Shown: positions 1 to 5,306 of the stretch, in pieces
Position numbering within the stretch: position 1 is the first letter of the stretch
Layout of the letters: every line of letters begins with the position of its first letter
Made by a program: the position numbers and the translations under genes
Assembly: GCA_011772275.1 (NCBI GenBank)
Contig: WVZU01000425.1
Coordinates: 2,669 to 12,260 of the forward strand
Reading direction: 5' to 3'
Source of the DNA: Planctomycetales bacterium
Lineage (GTDB): Bacteria; Planctomycetota; Planctomycetia; Pirellulales; UBA7805
Length of the DNA: 9,592 nt
Notes under the pieces: generated by a model
Database searches by the model: none
Told to the model about the DNA's origin: nothing
The model's input: the letters and a program-made list of their open reading frames with translations, nothing else

Positions 1-120
1 CGCCTCCACCTGCCGCATCTTGATTAAATCCACCCAAGGGGGTGTGGCAGAGACGATGGCCGCATCCAGCAGGAAAGCCACTGCCAGACCGAAATTTGCA
101 ATGGCGACACGAATTCTCAT
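1..120 (-). CDS. Secreted protein, N-terminal 40 residues only (runs off the left edge)
   Basis: An open minus-strand frame starts with ATG (complement of 118-120) and continues without a stop to the window edge. It begins MRIRVAIANFGLAVAFLLDA and continues AAIVSATPPWVDLIKMRQVEA. The arrangement of two arginines, a hydrophobic core at about residues 5-24 and a small-residue site near VSA is a Sec signal peptide, so the product is probably exported. The start is supported by an AGGTG Shine-Dalgarno (complement of 129-133) 8 nt upstream. The gene is 5'-complete and cut at its 3' end. It lies about 330 bp downstream of the tRNA-Ala gene on the same strand. The mature part seen is only about 14 residues, so I cannot assign a family or function. 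Confidence 0.6.
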   Translation of the reverse strand, partial: MRIRVAIANFGLAVAFLLDAAIVSATPPWVDLIKMRQVEA

Positions 121-454
121 GCTTGCATCACCTGGCTGTGAATGGAGCCTTCCGGGAAATCTTTGCCAGCGCAGTCACAACCCCAACGGCGCAGGCGGAG
201 ACATTACCCATCAGCTTCCAAGAAAATTTCCCTAAAGCTCCGCGAAAAGCGGCGGGAACTTAGCAGAGGGGACCCCATCCGACCAGACCGATTTCTGCCT
301 GCCAGCCATCACGCTTGCGAGGCTGGTTTTCTCACAAACTTGGCCGTTGGACAGCCGACGGCTCGGGGGAAACACGGGCTGGGTCCCGGCAACCCAGGTG
401 GGTGGCAACGCGACTGGCACAGGCCGCCAGCAAGCGGCGGCGGTCGGTCGAAAG
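121..454. other. Gene-free interval between secreted protein and tRNA-Ala
   Basis: This 334-bp stretch should hold the promoter and leader of the leftward secreted-protein gene. The open frames across it on either strand look like random high-GC frames (Pro/Arg/His-rich, no motif), and one continues antisense through the tRNA gene. A small hairpin CCGC-GAAAA-GCGG lies at 240-252 without a T-tract. I see no convincing -35/-10 pair, no repeat and no RNA gene. Confidence 0.5.
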
Positions 455-527
455 TGGAGGATAGGGGACTCGAACCCCTGACCTTCTGGCTGCCAGCCAG
501 ACGCTCTCCCAACTGAGCTAATCCCCC
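455..527 (-). tRNA. tRNA-Ala (anticodon GGC)
   Basis: The minus strand folds into a complete 73-nt cloverleaf. The acceptor stem is GGGGGAT/ATCCTCC, with one G-U pair. The D stem is GCTC/GAGC with loop AGTTGGGA, and the anticodon stem is TCTGG/CCAGA around loop CTGGCAG. The T stem is AGGGG/CCCCT with loop TTCGAGT, and the discriminator base is A. The anticodon is GGC, which reads GCC and GCU alanine codons. The 3' CCA is not encoded, since the bases after A73 are CTT, so CCA must be added by a nucleotidyltransferase. It stands alone, with no second tRNA nearby. Confidence 0.97.
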
Positions 528-634
528 TTTTGGGAACGGCTTACGCGCTCCACCCTGGGGCGCTGCCCCGCATGCTATCCTTAGGAAGCGGGTCTGCGGC
601 ACGCCCATGGTCGTGTTGCTGTCAAAGCAAGAAA

Positions 635-663
635 ACCTTATCACCGGTACGGCCCACTGTCAA
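635..663 (-). promoter_or_regulatory. Candidate sigma-70 promoter for tRNA-Ala
   Basis: On the minus strand a perfect TTGACA (-35, complement of 658-663) is followed after 17 bp by TAAGGT (-10, complement of 635-640). The -10 is preceded by TGA, giving an extended -10 TGn motif. Transcription would start near 628 and reach the tRNA after a leader of about 100 nt. That leader contains a GGGGC-AGC-GCCCC hairpin (557-569). A second TTGACA (complement of 620-625) has no partner -10. The leader is long for a tRNA and the -10 matches only 3 of 6 positions, so this is a candidate only. Confidence 0.5.
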
Positions 664-726
664 CGGGAACGAAAGGGTGAAGGTTGGCCCTCTGACCGAT
701 TTCTAATTTCTGCAAGCATCACCGCT

Positions 727-1797
727 GTGAAGAAACTACTGGCTAATTTTGCCAAGCTGGGCGTCTCCCTGGGACTGATCATCTACCTGGCGCTCGACGT
801 CCAGAAAAACAACCCGGATTTATTCGAGAGGCTGCGCGACGGGGACAAGAACTGGACCCTGCTGGTCATGGCCCTGATCTTCATGACCAGTGCCGTCATG
901 CTGGCGATCACGCGTTGGTATTTCTTGGTCCGCGCGGTCGACTTGCCGTTCCGCCTCCGCGATGCCTTCCGTTTGGGCTTTCTGGGATACCTGTTGAACT
1001 TCATTTCGCTCGGTTCGGTCGGTGGGGATCTGTTCAAAGCGGTATTTATCGCTCGCGAGCATCCAGGCCGGCGGACGGCGGCCGTGACTTCCGTATTGGT
1101 GGACCGGGCGATCGGGCTGGTCGGCCTGTTGGTGCTGGCCTGCACCGCGTTGGCGTTCGTCGACATCAAGCCGTTCTCACCAGCCATACGCCAGCTGGCG
1201 ATCGCGACCCTGGTGGCCGGCGGGCTGGGGCTGACGGGATATCTCTTGATGCTGTTTCGCTTCGGGACCGAAGGCCCGGTTGCCGATTGGTTGTGCAGCC
1301 TGCCTGTGGTGGGCGAGTTATTACAGCGGGTCTACCAAGCGGCCAAGATGTACCAGCAGCGGCGGGGTGTGCTGATCCTGGCGATGGGGATCACTTTGTG
1401 CGTCCACATGTTGGCTGTCCTGTCGTTCTTGTTCATTGCCCACGGCCTGCCGGAGGCAGCGCCCTCGCTGGGCGTGCACTGCTTCATCGTGCCCCTGGCC
1501 ATGGTTTCGGCCGCTCTGCCGCTGCCCCTGGAAGGGCTGGGTGCGTTCGAGGCGGTCCTGAAATACCTCTACGCGCAAACGACACCCGATCTGGCCAGCG
1601 ACGCCAAAGGGCTGCTGGTCGCCCTGGTTTACCGCGTGATCCGGATCCTGGTCGCCCTGATCGGTGTGGGATTCTATCTGAGCAGTCGCCGCGAGGTGGA
1701 CCACATGATTCACGAGGCGGAAGAGCTGGAAATCGAAGCGGAAGAGCGGGCGGCCGAGCAAGCTGCCGAGCGGGCTGCCGGGCAGATCAGCGAGTAG
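727..1797 (+). CDS. Flippase-like integral membrane protein (LPG_synthase_TM / UPF0104 family)
   Basis: This 356-residue polytopic membrane protein has the features of the lysylphosphatidylglycerol-synthase transmembrane family (PF03706/UPF0104). Members are proposed lipid or isoprenoid-glycan translocases, and MprF uses this fold to flip aminoacylated lipid. Visible family marks are the NFISLGSVGGDLFKA block (residues 91-105), VDRAIGLVGLL (125-135) and the PLPLEGLGAFE block (266-275). There are about seven or eight hydrophobic helices, and no aminoacyl-transferase domain follows, so lipid aminoacylation is not implied. GTG at 727 is chosen as the start because it yields a normal N-terminus (VKKLLANFAKLG). 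The frame is open upstream to 607, but those 40 residues are polar and unlike the family, and they cover the tRNA promoter. No clear Shine-Dalgarno is visible. The last 35 residues form a Glu/Ala/Arg-rich tail, probably helical or coiled and likely cytoplasmic. The stop overlaps the convergent beta-helix gene by 11 bp. Substrate unknown. Confidence 0.85.
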   Translation: MKKLLANFAKLGVSLGLIIYLALDVQKNNPDLFERLRDGDKNWTLLVMALIFMTSAVMLAITRWYFLVRAVDLPFRLRDAFRLGFLGYLLNFISLGSVGGDLFKAVFIAREHPGRRTAAVTSVLVDRAIGLVGLLVLACTALAFVDIKPFSPAIRQLAIATLVAGGLGLTGYLLMLFRFGTEGPVADWLCSLPVVGELLQRVYQAAKMYQQRRGVLILAMGITLCVHMLAVLSFLFIAHGLPEAAPSLGVHCFIVPLAMVSAALPLPLEGLGAFEAVLKYLYAQTTPDLASDAKGLLVALVYRVIRILVALIGVGFYLSSRREVDHMIHEAEELEIEAEERAAEQAAERAAGQISE

Positions 1798-2704
1798 TCG
1801 GACGAAACGGTTTGCCATCCACCAGCAGCCGACCCCCTTGCCCCAGGAAAGGGGGTACTCCCGAATCCTGGATCTTGGAGGCGAAAACCTCCACCACGGC
1901 GGGTGCTGCGACACGTAGCTGGCCTCGCCCGTTGTCGTTCAGCCGGCACTCGTGGATCACAACCTGCGAAGCACCCTCGACCGAGATCCCGCTGCGGCCG
2001 TTGCCGCGACACTCCAGATTGCTCAATACCACCCGCTGGACCAGGTCATGCACCGTGACCCCGTCCAACTGGTAGCCCTGAATCAACAGATCCCGGATCT
2101 CGACGTCATGTGCGGCGTGCAGTGTCAGGCCGGCCGCTTGCCCGGTCTGCGTTAGTTGATAGCTGTCCGGGACCCGGCCAGGTTCCACGCGGAAATAGAC
2201 CTGGGTATTCCAGAGACACCACTGCAGGGGTTGTACAGGGGGCGGAGACAGCCCGCCGGGCTCGGCACGTTTTTCCGCAAGAGCTCGATTTTTTAAGAAC
2301 AGCCGGAGGTACGTTTGTCGGCGGGGCGTGAAGCGAAACAGATCCCCTTCGTAATGTTCCCAGGCACCCTGGGGCACAGGGATGGATCCATCCAGCACCG
2401 CGCCGTGACCTGAAATGATGAGGGGCCATGTGGTGCTGCCGCTGCCACGCCGTCCGTCCAGCGTGATGGACTCGCGATAAGGCAAACCGGTGTTTTCGAT
2501 TACGATTTCGTCACCGGGACGGCTGAGTTGTACCGCACGCCGAATGGTCCTCAAAGGCCCGTTCCCCTCACTGCCGCCGGCCGGGGACAAGCCGTGGTTG
2601 CGGTCGTCGCCAGCGGCATTGCTGACGTACAGCTGCCGGGCCGCTGCTGGCGACGCCACCAGCATGAGGCCGAACAACAGACATGGGCTTACAAATCGAG
2701 GCAT
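1787..2704 (-). CDS. Exported right-handed parallel beta-helix protein
   Basis: This 305-residue protein begins with a clear Sec signal peptide (hydrophobic residues 8-18, cleavage near SPAAA-RQ at 19-24). The mature N-terminus, LYVSNAAGDDRNHGLSP followed by GPLRTIRRAVQLSRPGDEIVI (to about residue 69), is the opening seen in pectate-lyase-like and DUF1565-type beta-helix proteins. The usual YRE step follows at 76-78. Residues about 193-280 show short beta-helix coils with repeated V/L-x-I steps and Asn turns, such as VEIRDLLIQG, VVLSNLECRGNG and VVIHECRLNDNG. Such proteins bind or cleave polysaccharides outside the cytoplasm. At 305 residues this is short for a catalytic lyase, and I see no defined catalytic triad, so carbohydrate binding is as likely as cleavage. 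It is convergent with the flippase-like gene (11-bp overlap) and divergent from the macro-domain gene. No strong Shine-Dalgarno is visible. Confidence 0.8.
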   Translation of the reverse strand: MPRFVSPCLLFGLMLVASPAAARQLYVSNAAGDDRNHGLSPAGGSEGNGPLRTIRRAVQLSRPGDEIVIENTGLPYRESITLDGRRGSGSTTWPLIISGHGAVLDGSIPVPQGAWEHYEGDLFRFTPRRQTYLRLFLKNRALAEKRAEPGGLSPPPVQPLQWCLWNTQVYFRVEPGRVPDSYQLTQTGQAAGLTLHAAHDVEIRDLLIQGYQLDGVTVHDLVQRVVLSNLECRGNGRSGISVEGASQVVIHECRLNDNGRGQLRVAAPAVVEVFASKIQDSGVPPFLGQGGRLLVDGKPFRPTTR

Positions 2705-2725
2705 GAAATTTTCGGCCCTGGGAGG

Positions 2726-2754
2726 TGCACGTTTGCGGCACGGTGACCTACAAT
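2726..2754 (+). promoter_or_regulatory. Weak candidate promoter for the macro-domain gene
   Basis: A good -10 hexamer TACAAT (2749-2754) lies 72 bp before the macro-domain start. A poor -35, TGCACG (2726-2731), sits 17 bp upstream. The site is in the 122-bp spacer between the divergent beta-helix and macro-domain genes, where a promoter is expected. Only the -10 is persuasive. Confidence 0.3.
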
Positions 2755-2826
2755 GCTGCTTCCATCTTAATCGACGCCAGGGCGGATCGCAGCTGGCTCG
2801 CTGCCAGACAACGAGAATTGCCGGCC

Positions 2827-3378
2827 ATGCGGGTAACGATTAATCAGCAAACGCTGGAACTGCGGCAGGGAGATGTAGCTCAGCAGGACGTCAAGGCGAT
2901 CGTCAATGCGGCCAACCGCCGGCTGGCTGGCGGCGGTGGCGTGGACGGGGCCATTCACCGCCAAGGTGGCGAGGCCATTATGAAGGAGACTTCCCAGCGG
3001 TACCCGGCAGGTTGCCCCACGGGCAGCGCTGTGATTTCTACCGCCGGGGATTTGCCGGCCGATTACGTCATTCACGCGGTGGCTCCGGTGTGGAGTGGCG
3101 GGAAGCGTGGTGAGCCGGAGCTGCTGGCGGGCGCTTACCGCAGGTGCCTGGAACTGGCCGTGGAGCACCACTGTCCCAGCATCGCCTTCCCGTCGCTGGG
3201 CACCGGAGCGTATCGCTATCCTATCGATCTGGCGTCACGGATCGCGATCAAGACCGTGTTCGACTTTTTGACCGAACACGCGCGTCCCGGCCTGGTTTGC
3301 TTTGTGCTGTTCGATGCAGATAGTTATGGAGCGTTTTCCGCCGCTCTGGAAGAGGCGGCCGGCCAGAAAAGGGGGTAA
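2827..3378 (+). CDS. Macro-domain ADP-ribose hydrolase (YmdB/MacroD type O-acetyl-ADP-ribose deacetylase)
   Basis: This 183-residue single-domain macro protein is close in length and layout to E. coli YmdB (about 177 residues). The order of motifs matches: GDVAQQDVKAIVNAAN (15-30), GGGGVDGAIHRQGG (35-48), CPTGSAVIS with AGDLPADYVIHAVAPVW (63-89), and the phosphate-binding loop SLGTGAYRYP (123-132). N30 and D40 occupy the Asn and Asp positions implicated in MacroD/YmdB hydrolysis, so an active enzyme is expected. The family cleaves O-acetyl-ADP-ribose and removes mono-ADP-ribose from acidic side chains. Start: ATG at 2827 is preferred because the domain begins at once. The frame is open upstream to 2725, but that extension lacks macro homology and covers the candidate promoter. 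No ADP-ribosyltransferase or sirtuin is encoded alongside, so the substrate is unknown. A 10-bp inverted repeat begins at its stop codon. Confidence 0.93.
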   Translation: MRVTINQQTLELRQGDVAQQDVKAIVNAANRRLAGGGGVDGAIHRQGGEAIMKETSQRYPAGCPTGSAVISTAGDLPADYVIHAVAPVWSGGKRGEPELLAGAYRRCLELAVEHHCPSIAFPSLGTGAYRYPIDLASRIAIKTVFDFLTEHARPGLVCFVLFDADSYGAFSAALEEAAGQKRG

Positions 3379-3447
3379 GGGCCTGTCCCCTCAAGGCAGC
3401 CCGCTCTGCAAGGCCGAGGCAGTCAACGCACCAGCCAGACAGGCCCT
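3378..3447. repeat. 10-bp inverted repeat with 50-nt spacer between convergent genes
   Basis: AGGGCCTGTC (3378-3387) is exactly repeated in inverse as GACAGGCCCT (3438-3447). The left arm starts at the last base of the macro-domain stop codon. The spacer between the two convergent genes is only 105 bp, so the structure could slow or stop transcription from both sides. It lacks a T-tract, so it is not a classical intrinsic terminator. Confidence 0.6.
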
Positions 3448-3456
3448 CCCGCAGTA

Positions 3457-3483
3457 CCCGGACAGGCAACTCCCGGACAGGCA
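3457..3483. repeat. Short tandem direct repeat, 15-bp period
   Basis: CCCGGACAGGCA occurs at 3457-3468 and again at 3472-3483, immediately beside the tsaB stop codon. Its core GACAGGC also appears at 3438-3444 in the right arm of the adjacent inverted repeat. This may be a slippage product. No function is apparent. Confidence 0.6.
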
Positions 3484-4173
3484 TCAAGGGTCTGCTGGTG
3501 GCCTGGGATTTAGTTTTTCTTCCGCAGCGCTCTTTTGATAATAGTGCGGCGCGAACTGCCAGATATCCTCGCGATGGCCCGCCGTAAAATCGCCGATCGC
3601 CAGGCGGCCGACCCAGGCGGCACGGGGCAACCACAACGACCGGTCCACAACCGATACCGCACCGGGAATACGCTTTTCCAGCCGATCCAGGATCGAGCCG
3701 CTGACGGCATCGCCAGGCTCAAGCTGCGCCAGCCACTCATCGAAGGACCACACGACCGTCGGCTGGATTTCCGTCAGCTGGTCATCGCGTCTGGCAAAGC
3801 GGGCCGTGAAAACGCGTTGTCGTTGAGCATCGATGGCTGGCCACACGGTCTGGAATTTTGGGGGCGCGGCGGCCGCCATCGCCCGTAGCGTGTTCACACC
3901 CACCAAGGCCGCCTGCACCGCATACGCCAGCGTCTTGGCTGCCGTCACCCCGACGCGGAGGCCGGTAAACGATCCCGGACCACAGGCGACCGCGACCAGG
4001 TCGATTTGCTGAGCCGTCCAGCCGGACTGGTCGAGTGCCGAGCGGAGGCTGCTGAGCAAAGTTTGGGCGCTGCGACGATCCGGGGGAAGTGACAGGTCGG
4101 TGACCACTTGCCGATCGTTCAGCAGTGCGATCGTACCGGTTGTGTGGGTTGTTTCCAGGGCTACAGTTCGCAT
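3484..4173 (-). CDS. tsaB: tRNA threonylcarbamoyladenosine biosynthesis protein TsaB
   Basis: This 229-residue protein of the ASKHA fold matches TsaB (YeaZ, about 231 residues in E. coli). TsaB is the non-catalytic partner that scaffolds TsaD and TsaE in the cytoplasm for making t6A at position 37 of ANN-decoding tRNAs. Diagnostic features are the N-terminal strand MRTVALETTHTTGTIAL (1-17), the family signature ACGPGSFTGLRVG (63-75) followed by AKTLAYA, and PAIDAQRQRVFTARF in the middle. The C-terminal half is more variable, as usual in the family. Start: ATG at 4173, with a GGGA-containing stretch about 8 nt upstream. A TTG four codons earlier is less likely because the first strand begins at the ATG. 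TsaD, TsaE and TsaC are not in the window. The gene is convergent with the macro-domain gene and divergent from the phosphoesterase. Confidence 0.93.
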   Translation of the reverse strand: MRTVALETTHTTGTIALLNDRQVVTDLSLPPDRRSAQTLLSSLRSALDQSGWTAQQIDLVAVACGPGSFTGLRVGVTAAKTLAYAVQAALVGVNTLRAMAAAAPPKFQTVWPAIDAQRQRVFTARFARRDDQLTEIQPTVVWSFDEWLAQLEPGDAVSGSILDRLEKRIPGAVSVVDRSLWLPRAAWVGRLAIGDFTAGHREDIWQFAPHYYQKSAAEEKLNPRPPADP

Positions 4174-4309
4174 CTCAGTTCCCAAGCCGTCCGGCAGGTC
4201 GCAGCGGGCCGCTCAAGCCCCCCCTGTCCCCCTGCAGGGTTCGATTCGTGTTTGCTGGTGTGGTGCATGAGCCGGTCAATTTTTGATTTTCAGGTCAATC
4301 TAACGAGCC

Positions 4310-4327
4310 TGCCGGGTTGACCCGGCA
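4310..4327. repeat. Perfect 18-bp palindrome overlapping the -35, candidate operator
   Basis: TGCCGGGT (4310-4317) and ACCCGGCA (4320-4327) are perfect inverted copies separated by two bases. The -35 hexamer of the downstream promoter, TTGACC (4317-4322), lies inside the palindrome. A bound dimeric regulator would therefore compete with RNA polymerase. No T-tract follows and no plus-strand gene ends here, so a terminator is unlikely. The cognate regulator is not in the window. Confidence 0.55.
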
Positions 4328-4345
4328 CCGCAGTCCATTTACATT
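4317..4345 (+). promoter_or_regulatory. Sigma-70 promoter of the metallophosphoesterase gene
   Basis: TTGACC (-35, 4317-4322; 5 of 6 consensus) and TACATT (-10, 4340-4345; 4 of 6) are separated by exactly 17 bp. Transcription would start near 4352, giving a leader of about 70 nt before the GTG start at 4423. The 134-bp gap to yidC allows read-through, so this promoter may also feed yidC. Confidence 0.6.
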
Positions 4346-4422
4346 GCGTGATTGGCCTTAACATGCCTTCTGAGCTAACTTTACAAAGAGAATGGGCATG
4401 GCGGTAGACGAAAGAACGGGCC

Positions 4423-5172
<750 letters not shown>

Positions 5173-5306
5173 CTCGCGGGTCCAATACGAAAAAGGCGTA
5201 GAGGCGGCGCCCTCATAAGGTGCAGCGGCCTGGACCGGCGTTCAAGCAGATGCCACACCCCAAGTCGCCAGGCGCTGGACCAACGGTCATAAAAGGATGA
5301 CCCGCC

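Noticed and set aside
142..516. Plus-strand open frame of 124 codons upstream of the flippase-like gene
   Set aside because: It is antisense to the tRNA-Ala gene and has a random Pro/Arg/Gly-rich composition, no Shine-Dalgarno and no recognisable motif.
607..726. In-frame N-terminal extension of the flippase-like protein from an ATG at 607
   Set aside because: The 40 extra residues are polar and unlike the family N-terminus, and they overlie the tRNA promoter. The GTG at 727 fits better.
915..2075. Long plus-strand frame of 386 codons across the flippase-like gene
   Set aside because: It is an out-of-frame shadow of high-GC coding DNA, rich in Gly/Arg/Pro with no domain. The overlapping frame encodes a clear membrane family.
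3302..3538. Small plus-strand frame covering the macro-tsaB spacer
   Set aside because: It overlaps both flanking genes out of frame and is built largely from the repeat sequences, with no ribosome-binding site.
4233..4268. GGGTTCGATTC resembling a tRNA T-arm, possibly a tRNA remnant or attachment site
   Set aside because: The flanks do not pair as a T-stem, and no acceptor, anticodon or D-arm is present. No integrase is nearby.
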